Origin: Bagarius yarrelli | Taxonomy: Eukaryota; Chordata; Actinopteri; Siluriformes; Sisoridae | Assembly: GCA_005784505.1 (NCBI GenBank) | Contig: VCAZ01000022.1 | Coordinates: forward strand, 5,467,195-5,531,194 | Reading direction: 5' to 3' | Length of the DNA stretch: 64,000 nt | In this document: piece by piece, positions 1-11,929 of the stretch | Position numbering within the stretch: position 1 is the first letter of the stretch | How the letters are laid out: every line of letters starts with the position of its first letter | Program-made: the position numbers and the translations under genes | The notes under the pieces: model-generated | The model's input: the letters and a program-made list of their open reading frames with translations, nothing else | The model's database searches: none | Told to the model about the DNA's origin: nothing

Positions 1-1227
1 CATCATAACCCTGCCCATTTATTTCACACACACGAACAGATTGCAAACAGTTTTCCTCCTCTGTAAACATCACATCCTCCACAGCACATAAAACCTATTT
101 TTTGCTTGCTTTTTTCAACCATACCAGCTGTACCACATTGTAATTAAATCACTAATGGAATTAATTGTAGGACAATTCAAATCTATAGATACAATATGGA
201 CATTTTTCAGACAGTAACAGAATCTTGTCCAAAATTTGAGACTTTTCAAGTTGTATATGCTTTTGGTTCGAGATTTTCATCTGAATGATTTCTAATCAGA
301 AAATCAGGACAGAAAATAAAAGATCATGTTTTAAAAACTCTGTAATGTTTTGGTACATTAAGTTCTTATAGCACACTATGCCACTTATGTATACATTCAT
401 CTTTAATATTTGGGTTATACTGGTTAGCATATTAGTGGATCTGGGGCTGACTATTTTTTTAAGCTTTACAGTTTTTTTGCATGTGCATTTTTGTATGCGT
501 CTTAACCTTCACCTTGCTGACAAATTGTTTCAGAACACATCAGTCTCAAAGCATTTGTTGTTTTTGATGAGCATGTAAGTGCTCTGGTGAGACATGACCT
601 TCAGGGAGCTGAGTCTGTGCCTGTTTGAATAAAGAAATGCAAATCGACAATTTTTGAAACTTATCAGCAAATTTGTGGAACATGTCTCAAAGGAGGCACA
701 AAGCGTTCAAGGCAGAAAATCATGACCGTAAGTTACAGTAAACCTTGACTATTTTTTTAAAATGTCTTGTGTGTTCCGAAAGAAGGGCAATCTAGCAAGG
801 TCCGGTGGTTGTTCAGCCAACCATTATAAACATAAAACTGCTTTAATGTTATGCACCTTAGATGTTAGGTGCATAAGAATACTGATTATCAAATTTTCAA
901 TGTAACAAGTAATAAAAAAACAAAGCATTTTATGAAAAATGATTATTGATCTTTATCATTCAGGTTTTTTACGGTTTTGAAAATAAGATGGTTCCTTTCC
1001 AAGTTTTAAACCCCTTTTTTTTTTTTCTTTTGTACAATATATCGTAAATAGTTAAACCAACAAAAACTATTTTTTGTTATTTTATTAAGAATTGTGAAGT
1101 AAACAATCCCATTTTTAGAAAGTTTTTAAGATTAAATTTACCATTAATAAATAAACACCCTTAAAATTTTAGAATTAGTAAATAACAGGAGGTACATTTG
1201 TTTATTAGCCTCAGATTACATTGCCTT
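1..1227. other. AT-rich intergenic DNA, no gene seen
   Basis: I see no coding exon, RNA gene or recognisable element here. The open frames present are short and low in complexity. A poly-T run lies near 1014-1026. This is ordinary AT-rich fish intergenic sequence. Confidence 0.6.
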
Positions 1228-1785
1228 AAAGTGAACTTTTTCACATTTTGTTACCTTACAACCACAAACTTGCATATCTTCAGATTTATTCAGATTTATT
1301 CAGATTTTATGTAATAGAACAACACAAAGTAGCACAATTGTATGGTGGAATGGAACTGATGCATGCTTTTCAAGGTTTTAAGCAAATAAAAATCAGAAAA
1401 GTGTGGCATGCATTTGTGTTCATTCCCTGTTATTTGTAGAGCCACCTTTCACTGTAATTACAGCTGCAACTTTTTGGGGGTATGTCTCTACCAGCTTCTA
1501 CCAGCACATCTAGAGATTGATTGCACTGATTGCACTGGATTTTATTTAGGGGTATCAGAGTACAGGGGGCTGCATTCACATGCACATAACACTTCAGATT
1601 TTTATTTGCTTACAATTTTGAAAACGTATATGATTTTTGCTTCACCTCACAGTTATGTGCTACTTTGTGTTGGTTTATTACATATAGTCTTAATAAAATA
1701 CATTTAAAATTATGGTTGTCAGGTGACAAAATGTGAAAAAGTTAAGGACGTAATAATACTTTTTCAGGGCACTGTACATGGAATT
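1228..1785 (+). mobile_element. Tc1/mariner-like non-autonomous copy (internally deleted)
   Basis: The left end reads into a stretch about a cacattttgttacc core followed by ccttacaaccacaaac. The right end (about 1718-1780) carries the inverted counterpart, with gacaaaatgtgaaaaag and then a cagggcactgtac terminus. The same left end starts the longer Tc1 copy at 26.82 kb and the fragment at 21.17 kb. The interior is only about 450 bp and has no transposase reading frame beyond the 3' piece near 1430-1480 (reverse of the conserved attgcagcgaaaggtgg-like segment seen near 28050). This is a MITE-like deletion derivative of a fish Tc1 element. Confidence 0.65.
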
Positions 1786-2084
1786 GGCCATTACTTTTGA
1801 AACAATTATTTGATAAAAACATTTCAGCTAAATTATAGCCAGAGCTAAAATGACTAAATATATTAAGTTAAAATATATTCTTGTGTTTAATACATTTACA
1901 GAATAAAGTAAGTTTTATGTTTTTGTCACCAGTTTAGGAGATACTGCGTTAATTAATGCTTAACAAAAAGTGATCGTTGGAGATAAATAAACAAACAGTC
2001 TCTTATATTCAAAATTCACATAATTCTTAGTCACATAATCCTTAGTAAACCTTACCATATACTGCTGACGGGGTGTATGGAGGG

Positions 2085-2850
2085 CCAAGTAGGAAAAAGT
2101 TACACCCTCCTTTTTTCTAGGCAGAGTATGTTACTTTTCCAGAACTTCTACCGAACCCAGTGACGGGCATTCGGTTTCTGAGCCTTCAGTGGGAGCTTAC
2201 CCGACTGATACAGCTCTTAATACCACCACTATCATGTCGCAAACCATCAATACTATACAAAACGCAATATAACACGGCGTGGAATTACGGAGAGAGAGAG
2301 AGAGATTTTAAGAATAAAAACTATTTTTATGAAAGCAAGAAACTGCTAAGACAAACTTTTACACCACAACCACAACTGTACCAAGTACTACATCTAGAGC
2401 AGTTCAGAATCAATATTTATCCTAATATTAATATAACATTACAAAGACATAAAAAATTTAATTAAATATATAATGCATTTAAAGGCTATAAGCCAGTGTT
2501 GCTGGTCTGGAAGTGGTAAACAAACTCTTTCCCGGGATGAGACAAGCTAATTAACTTCAGATTTAGCTGACCTCTCCTCATGATGTCTAACTTGTTCAGA
2601 AAAACATACTGAAAGCTCATATTCACATACATGTACTGGATATTGCAGCAAGAGAAAAGCTTTGAAGTAAAGAGAATAAAATGTTGGGAATAAATTTAAT
2701 TAAACAAATAATCAAATTAAAATTTAACTGAACAAATTATTAGAATTTAGGTTAGCTTCTGAAAGAGTTTAGGCCAGCAGAGAAGACCCTGTCTGCACGC
2801 CACTGCCCGAACCAATCCATGTGGATTACTTTTCTTTAACAAATGCTAGC
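2085..2850. repeat. Dispersed repeat R1, copy A
   Basis: This stretch resembles 13345-14110 along most of its length. Shared landmarks include cttacccgactgatac, taataccaccactatca, ctctttcccggg, ttagctgacctctc and tttaggccagcagagaa, in the same order and spacing. No protein could be recognised in it. A short GA microsatellite lies near 2290-2307. It may be a solo LTR or a non-autonomous DNA element; the ends are not clear, so the limits are approximate. Confidence 0.55.
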
Positions 2851-3029
2851 ACTGACTGATTCAGTGTCTCTGCCTTTGGTCAAACACCAGATATTCAATA
2901 AGTTATGAAAGGGTTCACTACTCAGGATTCCCACTCTTTTTCAGAGTTACATTTCCAGGACATTTCAAATTTTATTACGACAAGAATAAAAGACCACAAA
3001 TTCCTGGCCTAAAGTTAGTATAGTATAGT

Positions 3030-3290
3030 AGTAGTATATTCAATTCATTGTCATTGTGCAGGGTACATGTACAGAGCCAATGAAATGCATTTTTCGCATA
3101 TCCCATCTTAGTAAGTTGGGGTCAGAGCGCAGGGTCAGCTATGATACAGCGCCCCTGGAGCAGGAGGGGTTAAGGGTCTTGCTCAGGGACCCAACAGTGG
3201 TTGACTTGCCAGAGGTGGGGCTTGAACCCAGGTGTTTCTGGTCTTCAGATTAACAACTCAGCACCTTAACCATTTGAGCCACCCTGCCCC
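3030..3290 (-). mobile_element. tRNA-derived SINE, family A (full length)
   Basis: Read on the minus strand, the element begins with a tRNA-like head holding a Pol III A box (TGGCTCAAATGG) and a B box (GGTTCAAGCCCC). It then has a family-specific body and ends in the LINE-like tail tgtaccctgcacaatgac with an AT-rich end. A near-identical plus-strand copy lies at 42551-42810 and a truncated copy at 13444-13535. The tail matches the 3' end of the L2-like LINE at 8905-8970. Confidence 0.8.
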
Positions 3291-3299
3291 TAATTTAGT

Positions 3300-4689
3300 T
3301 ATAAGGGGCCTAAGTTATATAGTCCTCTCTCCAGAAATTAGAAAAGATACACATTATGGCTTTGAGTTACTATAAAATCACAAATACACACACTAAGCTT
3401 CTGATGATAAACTCTTCACTTTATTATGATAAACACACATTTCAAAGAATGCCTAGGCTGTTCTCAAATTAAATTAAAAAACAGGGATTTCCAAAAATGG
3501 AAATGAATTTTTTTTTTATTAAAATGGTAAAACAGTGTCCTTTAGAACTTCTTGGTGCAGTTGTTTTAGACTCTCTTCTATGTTTTCCATTTCTCTTTGA
3601 CATTTTTCGATATGCATTTACCTTTGACAGCTTTGAAATGAGGCTGTTCTTCTGCCCTGACTACTATTTTATCAAAAAACAGTAAGCAAGTAACATTGCT
3701 AAACAGTTTTCCCTCTATTCAAGAAGGAATCTTTTTTCATCACTGAGAAATAAGTTAGGGATTCAATGGTTCCTTCCCCATCAACCGACAAATCAACCTA
3801 GTCGCCTACGACCTTCCCCATACTACAGATTTCACTCAACTTTTTATGTCTCACTCCTTTAACACTATCAAAACACTATCTCTCAGTCTCTTCAGCGTCT
3901 TCCAAAGCTCTAGCCTGCTTCAGTACCCTAAGTACATACCTGCCTTTTTCCTACAATCCCTTTAAGCGTCCAGCGACTCTTTAGCATTTGCCTGTGTTGC
4001 AAATAATACACGATTGAGTCCTTCTTCCTTGTTTGATGAGACCATACCCCAAACTAAGGTGAGTAAATGGCTTAAATACAGTGAAATGAGGTGCAGGTGT
4101 GTGTAATCAGTATTTTGAGGCTTTATGACCGGAACAGCGTTTGACTGTGACCGTGTCAAAACACAGTGTATTACAGATTGCAATGTATGTATCTAAAGAG
4201 TGGTTAGAGACCATAGGCTGTCCCATTATTTAACTGCCTTTTTTTAATAGGAACTTGAAATACAAAACTGGACAAAAGAAGCAATTAAAAAAGCTGGCCT
4301 GATCTTTTACATCACATAGACAGCCTGGTGATCAGGATACACTATGGGTTTAAGGTAAGATGGCAGTATGCTTCTATGACAATTACTATTTACTTAAACT
4401 TTGTTGTAGACACCCCTTTATTTTATGTTTGTTGTTTGGTTTATCTTTGAGCTAGTGTTTAAGATAAGATAAGGTAAACTAATCTATGTTAAATCAAATC
4501 AAGTCAAGTCAGGATTACTTTGTGTATTGTTTTGTCAATATTGTAAATTAACTGCACCTTTGGGTTCTAACACCACTTACTTCAGTGGAATTCATTACAG
4601 TACTCCTGCCTTTTGCCCAATGACAGCTTGAATAGACTCCAGTAGATCCTATGACCCTATCATAAGGGAATATCAAAAAAGATAAGGGA
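3300..4689. other. No gene seen; AT-rich with simple sequence
   Basis: Neither strand shows a recognisable protein or a spliced gene model. A run of short aatcaagtcaagtc-like repeats near 4490-4515 resembles the simple tail of a LINE inserted in reverse or forward orientation, but it is too short to assign. Confidence 0.5.
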
Positions 4690-6935
4690 AAATGGTTTGG
4701 CACCATGGTATAATGAGCACACATTTTCTTTAAAGAGAGCACCCCGAAAAGTGAAGCGCAGCTGGAGAAAAACTAAACTAGAGGTATTTCGTATTGCATG
4801 GCGGGATAGTAACCTGTCCTACAGAAATGCATTAAAAACTGCTAGATCTGATCACTTCTCTTCTAGAAGAGAACAAACATAACCCCAGGTATTTATTCAA
4901 TACAGTGGCTAAATTAACTAATAACAAAGCATCAATAGGTGTTGACATTTCCTATTCATCACAGCAGAGATACTATTAGAGATAAAATTGTGAACATGCA
5001 GCAGACATCCGCAGTATTGCATCAGATGGTGCGCCATAGATCCCCAGAGGAACAATTCCACTCGTTCGTTACTATGGGAGAGGAAGAACTTTTTAAACTT
5101 ATTAAATCATCTAAACCAACAACATGTATGTTAGACCTGATTCCGTCTAAGCTCCTAAAAGAGGTAATTCCTGAAGTCATAGGTGTGCTTCTGAATTTAA
5201 TTAATTCATCGTTGTCAATAGAATACATTCCCAAAACATTTAAACTAGCTGTTATTAAGCCACTCATTAAAAAAACACAACTTGATCCCAAAGATCTAGT
5301 TAAATAAAGACCAATTTCAAGCCTCCCATTTCTGTCTAAGATACTTGAAAAGGTTGTATCTTTACAACTAAATTTTTCCTTAGAGAAAAATTATATTTAT
5401 GACGATTTCCAGTCAGGATTTAGATCCTGTCACAGTACTGAGACTCTAATTAAAGTTACAAATGACCTGCTGCTATCAGCTGATAATGGTTGTCTCTCTC
5501 TATTAGTGCTATTGGACCTCAGTGCTGCATTTACCACTGCCAAACACAACATTCCTTTAAATAGTTTAATAAGCCTTGTTGGCATTAGTGGAAGTGCGTT
5601 AGCATGGTTTAAATCCTACTTATCTGACCACCAACAATTTGCAGTGAACGAAGAGGTATCATATCGCTCGCAAGTAATGTATGGAGTACCCCAAGGCTCA
5701 GTTCTAGGACCGTTACTTCTAACACTTTACATGTTACCCTTGGGAGATATTATTAGGAAACATGGTGTTAGCTTTTACTGCTATGCTGATGACAGTCAGC
5801 TATACATTTTTTCGCAACCTGGCAAAACTTACCAATTTGAAAAACTAACTGAATGTATAGCTCATATAAAAAACTGGATGACAAATAATTTCTTAATGCT
5901 GAATCCTGAAAAAACAGAGGTGTTAATTATCTGCAATAAAGCCTCTGCCTCTAATAATCTAAATCACTGCCTAACACTTGATGGCTGCTCTGTCAACCCT
6001 TCATCAGAAACTAAGGTGTGCTTTTTGACAGCAGTCTTTCCTTTGAGAGCCACATTTCCAGCATTTGTAAAAATGCATTTCATCATCTTAAAAATATACC
6101 TATGGCCTATGCTCTTAAGGTCAAATGCAAAAATTTTAGTTCATTTAAAATCTTTTTTAATTACTTTTTTTAATTTTAATTACTTATAAAGCCCTAAATG
6201 GTTTAGCACCTTGGTACCCGAGTGAGCTCCTATCCTATTATAGTCCTCCACGTCCGCTACGCTCTCAGGACTCAGGCAATTTGATTATACCTAGAATAAC
6301 AAAATCAACTGCAGGCGGCAGATCCTTCTCTTATCTAGCACCTAAACTTTAAAATAACTTGCCTTTAAAACACATCTCTTTAACCTGGCCTACACATAGT
6401 ACACACATTTTTATTATTCAAATCTGTTAAAGGATTATCAGGCTGCAATAGTCAGGTCAACCGGAACCGGGAAACACAATCAATAACACATAATATATTT
6501 GTTTATTACCAGTCGAATTGCATCTACACTAACATATGTCTGTTCTTTGTTATTCCGACCTCACTGTCGCCACCATCACCTGGAGACAATAAGGCAGTTT
6601 CTCTTGTCTTCTAAGCAGCCATCCAGACAAGACTTTGCTGCAGCTCGGGTAACCTACTGGTTTATCTGGTCAGAGGAGAACTGACCCCCTGACTGAGCCT
6701 GGTTTTCCCAAAGTTTTTTTTCTCCATTTGTCACCTATGGAGTTTTGGTTCCTTGCCGACGTCGCCTCTGACTTGCTCAGTTAGGGACTCTCAATTTTTG
6801 GATATCAATCAAATTGACTGTTCCAATAAATATTTAATATTGTTGTTTCTGAGGTATTTCTGTAAAGCTGCTTTGAAACAATCCTGATTGTTAAAAGCGC
6901 TATATAAATAAAGGTGACTTGACTTTACTATAAAA
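4690..6935 (+). mobile_element. CR1/L2-superclade LINE, 5'-truncated and decayed
   Basis: The copy starts in the linker between endonuclease and reverse transcriptase (LAPWYN-type motif at about 4695-4882). It continues through RT from about 5000 to 6190 and ends in a 3' UTR with the phrase aaaagcgctatataaataaa at about 6894-6913, followed by a gacttgactt tail. The same linker, RT and 3' UTR recur at 15.4-17.2, 17.4-18.7, 18.7-20.4, 46.1-51.9 (interrupted) and 57.2-57.6 kb. Frameshifts split the RT, and a stop lies just after 5300. The clade (L2, CR1 or Rex1) was not resolved. Confidence 0.85.
5506..6189 (+). pseudogene. LINE reverse transcriptase palm fragment
   Basis: This open stretch of 227 codons covers the RT palm: LLDLSAAF (motif A, first catalytic Asp), a GVPQGSVLGPLL block (motif B) and CYADDSQLYI (motif C, the YADD catalytic pair). 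A NPEKTEV block follows. Before 5506 the same protein continues in another frame (RPISSLPFLSKILEKV at about 5312-5350), and after about 6010 it breaks again. The enzyme would prime reverse transcription at a nicked genomic target. It is inactive as it stands because of the frame breaks. Confidence 0.85.
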
Positions 6936-7489
6936 CTTGTCAAGTTTTCAAACCACCGGCCATAAAGACGACACAATTTGCCTACAAACCACAACAGTAC
7001 AAAAGGAACTAGCACACTCATATGTAGTTGTCATGCATTGCAACAGTTTGGTTTATTTATCAAACCACCCATTTTCTGTTTGTCTACAAATCTTAGGATG
7101 AATTGTTTAACTAGACAACATTGGATAATAAAAAACCATTTGCCAATAACCAAGACAAATCTAAAACGACAAATAAATTTCACATACATTACTCTTTATC
7201 TAAATGGGATTATTGTTAATCGACATTTACATCGTATGTTATTATCGTATTATTATGTTATTGCATTATGCTAATTTTAAAGGATTTGTACTTGAGAGAT
7301 AAAGATGATGTAATCCCTCTTATAGAACATGTGCTTACAACATATGGTAAAAATATTGGAATTTTTTACCACCCTATTTTTATCAAGTTTTTAGCACCCT
7401 ATTTTATGTTTTGTCTCATTTCTATAATAATCTTCTTACTTTTGAAAGACATTTTTACTAGATTTAAAGCCTGGCTTTAATGTTTTTCT
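6936..7489. other. No gene seen
   Basis: This AT-rich stretch between the LINE tail and the next element has only short open frames without recognisable domains. Confidence 0.5.
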
Positions 7490-7842
7490 ATTCAGCCACA
7501 ATATGATTAGTGAGAACAGTGAGTGATGTCAGTTGAGGAGGTCTGTTGTAGTTAATCTCAAAAGTGTTCAGCTGGATTGAGGTCAGGTTAGGTGAGGTCC
7601 ACTTCAGATATATAACACCATAGTCTTCATAGAGTTTAGGGCCTTTAAGCACAGGGGCATTGTCATGATGGAACAGTGTTTGGGTTTTTTAGTTTAACTG
7701 AAGGAAAATCTTAATAACTATATTTAGACAGCTTAGACAATTGTTTGCTAGCAACTTTGTGGAAAAAATGCAAGAAGGACATACTTCTGGGTCTTCTAGT
7801 ATTGTGTCCACAAACTTTTTGGCCATATATTGTAAGCCTTTT
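7490..7842. mobile_element. Tc1/mariner-like MITE remnant
   Basis: The right end reads tgtccacaaactttttggccatata, which matches the terminal repeat phrase common to a group of fish Tc1-like elements. The interior (agctggattgaggtcag and nearby) is non-coding. A related left end appears at 57005-57060 (ggccaaagttacgtagac). The left border here is unclear. Confidence 0.5.
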
Positions 7843-8970
7843 TGCCTGTTTGCGTTTCATCACCTCATAAAATCACCTCCAATCTCACCATCAGCACCGG
7901 GGTTCCCCAGGGTTGTGTTTTGTCCCCTCTCCTATACTCCCTTTTCACCTATGATTGCGTGCCTGTCTATGTGTCAAACAGCATTGTCAAGTTCGCAGAT
8001 GACACCACGGTAGTAGGCCTATCAGAGGTAACGATGAGACTGCCTACAGGGAGGAGATCCAGTACCTGGCAGCATGGTGTGAGGCCAATAACCTGGAACT
8101 CAACACTAAGAAGACATTGTGACACAAAGGAGGTCATTGTGGATTTCAGACGAGCTAGCAATCACACTCATCCTCCAATACACATCAACGGAGCGGCTGT
8201 TGAGCGTGTACCTAGCTTCAAGTTCCTAGGAATCCACATCTCTGAGGATCTCACCTGGTCCCTGAACTCCTCTTTCCTGGTCAAAAAGGCACAACAGCGC
8301 CTATATTTTCTGAGAAGACCTAAAAAGTCCCATCTCAGCAACAGGATACTGAAGAACTTTTACTGCAGTACCATCGAGAGCATCCTCACAAACTGCATCT
8401 CAGTATGGTACAGCAGCTGCACTGCTTCAGACCGCACAGCCCTTCAGAGGGTGGTGAAAACCGCCCAACGAATCATCGGCACTCAGCTACCCACCCTGGA
8501 CAACATACACAAAAAAACGCTGCCTGCAAAGGGCGAGAGGCATAATCAAAGATCCCTGTCACCCCAACCACGGACTGTTCACTCTTCTCCCATCAGGCAG
8601 ATGCTACCGATGCCTCAGAGCCGCACAAACAGACTGAAAAACAGCTTCTTTCCTGTGGCTGTTTCTGCACTGAACAGCTGATATACAGTATTAATTACTA
8701 CTGCACTGCCACTTCTGTACTTTGCACTACCTATCATTATGCATCTTTGCACAATCTATAACTATCTATTGTTACACCTCTATATTCTATCCATATACCT
8801 CTGTACATTATTTACCCCCACCTCTGTAATTATCAACCCCATACCCTATTTATTACACTGATATTTATTGTAAATAAGCCACTTATGCACTTCTGGTTAG
8901 ATGCTAACTGCATTTCATTGGCTCTGTACATGTACCTTGCACAATGACAATAAAGTTGAATCTAATCTAA
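7843..8970 (+). mobile_element. L2-like LINE, 3' half (RT C-terminus and tail)
   Basis: The reading frame from 7842 to 8681 begins at RT motif B (TGVPQGCVLSPLLYSLF), continues through FADDTTVVG (the FADD catalytic box) and KFLGIHISEDLTW, and ends with a thumb and C-terminal region. A small insertion or duplication disturbs the segment around 8040-8120. A non-coding 3' UTR follows to 8970, ending in tgtaccttgcacaatgac plus an AATCT-type short tandem tail. This family is distinct from the LINE at 4.7 kb; other pieces lie at 14.2-15.2, 21.8-22.5 and 38.7-41.0 kb. The tail is shared with SINE family A. Confidence 0.85.
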
Positions 8971-9127
8971 TTTCATTCACATTTCATTTCATCTCTGTGC
9001 AAATTAGGCTTTACATTTGGGGTTTTTGCAAGTGTTTGATTTTTATTACTATAAATTAATAAACTAGTACTGAATGTTTGATTATTTGAATATTTGATAT
9101 TTGAATATTTAATTACTGCTTTCCAGT

Positions 9128-9322
9128 TAAATTTACATTGCCAGCATTTGGCAGACACCCTTATCCAGAGCGACTTACATTTATCTCATTTATACAAATG
9201 AGCAATTGGGGGTTAAGGGCCTTGCTCAGGGGCCCAGCAGTGGTGGCTTGGTAGAGCTGGGAATCAAACCCACAATCTTCAGGTTGGTAGACCAACACCT
9301 TAACCATGAGCCACCACTTCCC
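9128..9322 (-). mobile_element. tRNA-derived SINE, family B
   Basis: On the minus strand the element starts with a tRNA-like head: gggaagtggtggctcatgg with an A-box-like TGGCTCATGGTT and a B-box-like GGGTTTGATTCCC. It ends in the fish-typical phrase agagcgacttacat / tttggcagacaccctta (read on plus). Partial copies lie at 28240-28365, 22540-22690 and 35655-35728. The phrase resembles the Mermaid/Merman-type SINEs known from catfish and zebrafish; that name is from memory and not verified. Confidence 0.75.
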
Positions 9323-10070
9323 AAATTATGTTACTAATGTTTAAGTTACGGGAAGATAGCATAATACCACCATGAGTTTTACATACATTTTTAAAGATTA
9401 TTTATAAAACTAGTTTACAATTTCTTTAAAACATTAACTTAAGGGTTTTTCATCCCTAATTTGTTTAAAGATGTGTAGTGGGCTGATTGGCAATCTCTAA
9501 GTTTTCTGTACTGTGCAAATAGGTGTACAAGTCTGTATGTACAGTTGTGCACTGTAATAGGTTGGCACCCCATCTAGCTTTTCTTTTTCTTCGACCAGTA
9601 TAGATGGAAAGATTTTAAATTAAAGTATCTGATTTTATGTGTTAAATCTTAAATATTAATAGTAAATTAAAAAAAATACAAAAATGTGCTTTTTTCATTT
9701 TGTGCTTTGCTCTTGAAACAAAGAAACACGTCGACAAGAACATGTTACTGATTATTTTTTTGCAATCTGAAGAAACACAAAAAGTCTACCATTCTACTTC
9801 CAGTAAAAAATATATATACAAAATAGCTCAGATCTGGTGGTGAAGATAATGATAAGGTAATTGCTGATAATATACAATAATCCTGGTTTTATGTGTATCA
9901 GAAAAATACAAACATTTTAAATCAAAATTAATTTTGTACTTAAAATAATAATGAAGAAATAGATCTGTCTCTCGTTCCACTTCCTTGGTGTCCTACTAAT
10001 AAAGCAGAAATTGAGTCTTATTAATTAAAATAAAAAGAACAATAATCAAGACATTTTGTTTAGAAAACTG
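9323..10070. other. No gene seen; AT-rich flank of the RASD gene
   Basis: No domain or splice-supported exon is visible. The right part borders the 3' end of the minus-strand RASD gene and could hold some of its distal 3' UTR. Confidence 0.5.
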
Positions 10071-10077
10071 GTTCATC

Positions 10078-10083
10078 TTTATT
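10078..10083 (-). terminator. Poly(A) signal of the RASD gene
   Basis: The plus strand reads tttatt, which is AATAAA on the minus strand. It lies about 207 bp beyond the stop codon of the RASD gene, which would give a short 3' UTR. Other weaker candidates exist in the AT-rich flank. Confidence 0.5.
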
Positions 10084-10289
10084 TTACATTTGTACCAAAA
10101 TTCATAGAAGAATAAATAAACATTCTTGTATTTTGTTCACAATGCTACAAACGTTCAAATTTAATGCGTTTTTTTAGAAAAAAAAAACCCCAAAACAATT
10201 CTATCAAAATGTAAACAAGTGCTAAAGTGTCACTCGTCAATCGGGATAGTATTGTCAGCAAATAGTATTGTCGGCTCTCAGGAATCGCG

Positions 10290-11408
10290 CTACAGAGCAC
10301 AATCCGACCTCTTCCGTCGAGCCACTATGGAGTGTTTAAATTTAGCAAATAACACAGCGATCCTTGGCACCTTGGGTAAGGCTTTTTCCTTAATGTACAT
10401 TAGATCACTGTGCACACTCGGTCGTCTTGCGAAAGGAGCCACAATGCCGTACGCGTCAGCGCCGACTTTGAATTTGCTATTGGGCAAGGATTTTCTGTGC
10501 AGCACATCGCCACACTGCAGTGAGATTTTACGGTGGCGGTCAGGGCTCATCTCGTCGGGCAGTTTGGCCATGGCGAAAAGCGCTTGAAACATAAAGTCTA
10601 CATTAGTGTTAAGCTTGGCTGATACCTCGAAGTAGGCACAACGCTCGTCCCCCGCCACCAATCGCTCAACCTCATCGTCCGACACCTCACGAGAAAACTC
10701 AGGATCGCACTTGTTGCCACATATGACCACTGGAACATCAGCACTCTCCTTCATTTTGGTCTTTAGACAGTCTTTGGTTTCGAAAATTTGCCTCTTGAGT
10801 CTCTGCACCTCCTGAAAAGATGCTCGGTTGTCCAAACTAAACACTAGAATGAAAACATCACCTGAAATGATATGGAAATAAATATTTGTCATCATGAGTA
10901 TCAACTTCTCATGCATGTGCATGTGGTCGGTTCTGAAAATTTTTTTTTATCACAACATAGCGATACCCATCTATTTTCAGTCTTATTATTTATTATTTTG
11001 TCTGTTTCCTCAGATCAAATTATTAACACCGTTAGTAGTAAGGCGGATGTTGAATCCAGAAAAATAATCCTTTTGAAAATGCTCTAAAATATAATAATAA
11101 TAAATTAACAGCCTAGAAGTGATTTGCCAGAATGTACCGGTCAGGATGGAAAGTCTCCTCAAGGCAGGAAAAGGGTGATTTCCAGAGGTGTCCAGGATGT
11201 CCAACTGATAGACATCTCCTCGGATACTATAGAACTTTCGGTGAAAGTTCTCGATTGTCGGCGTGTACTGATCATCAAAGCGCTCGTTTAGGAAGCGAGA
11301 AATTATCGCAGTCTTGCCCACTTTGGTGGATCCGAGGACCACCAGCCGCTGACAGTTTTTATCTGGGATATTAAAATTATGTTCAGACGGAGACGTTTTC
11401 TTAATCAT
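10290..11408 (-). CDS. rasd1-like: RASD-family (Dexras1/Rhes) small GTPase, two exons
   Basis: A Ras-superfamily G protein that in mammals modulates G-protein and adenylyl cyclase signalling. Exon 1 is 11408-11138 and exon 2 is 10861-10290; the splice is G|GTACAT donor and tttcag acceptor. The join is in frame and gives 280 residues, close to the 281 of human RASD1. The G boxes are complete: GSTKVGKT at 26-33, Thr51 in YTPTIE, DTSGN at 73-77, NKCD at 140-143 and SAK at 171-173. The intron falls at Gly91, just after RRLSILT. I chose the ATG at 11408 because MIKK aligns with the MIKK of vertebrate RASD1; an in-frame ATG at 11441 would add 11 residues. The block FARRPSVHSDLMYIKEKA is typical of the family. 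The C-terminus is basic and ends Cys-Ala-Leu, one residue short of a CaaX box. The paralogue (rasd1, rasd3 or rasd4) is not certain. Confidence 0.93.
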
Positions 11409-11506
11409 GACTAAAGCGGACCAAAATACACGTACGCTCATTTAGTCGCCAAGAACGTTTTTAAACAAATCTACAAACGGATTATATTTTGTTTTTGCTA
11501 AAGCTG

Positions 11507-11516
11507 TATTTATATA
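11507..11516 (-). promoter_or_regulatory. TATA-like box upstream of RASD gene
   Basis: The minus strand reads TATATAAATA about 100 bp upstream of the preferred start codon. The position fits a short 5' UTR. No other core element was identified. Confidence 0.5.
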
Positions 11517-11571
11517 CAAGTTGCCAATACGCCTCCTTTTACATCATCGATGACGTAGCGCAGCCAGAGTT

Positions 11572-11623
11572 AGGGAGAGAGAAAGAGAGAGAGAGAGAGA
11601 GTGTGTGTGTGTGCGTGCGTGTG
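11572..11623. repeat. GA/GT compound microsatellite
   Basis: A run of (GA)n passes directly into (GT)n and GTGC repeats. It lies about 170-215 bp upstream of the RASD start codon, so length changes here could alter promoter spacing. Confidence 0.85.
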
Positions 11624-11929
11624 TTCTAGAAACGGTAGGCTATGTTACGCTTTTTAACATCTGTCTAGGCTAAAGTTTTACAAATACACAAAAAGATGTA
11701 AAATGACAAGTATTTTTTACTTTCCAGGGATTAAGCAAAGATTACATTATAAAACACATAGAAACAGGAAAAGGTAAGACACTTTGCATAAGCTTTTACA
11801 TTAGGTCCTTCTGATCTAACTATTGGGTCACCAAAATGTATTTTAAAAGCGTTTTTTATTCATTTAAATGTTTCCTTTATTAAAGTTTAAATACATAACT
11901 AACATTGTATCTCTAAATTAGAAATGGCT

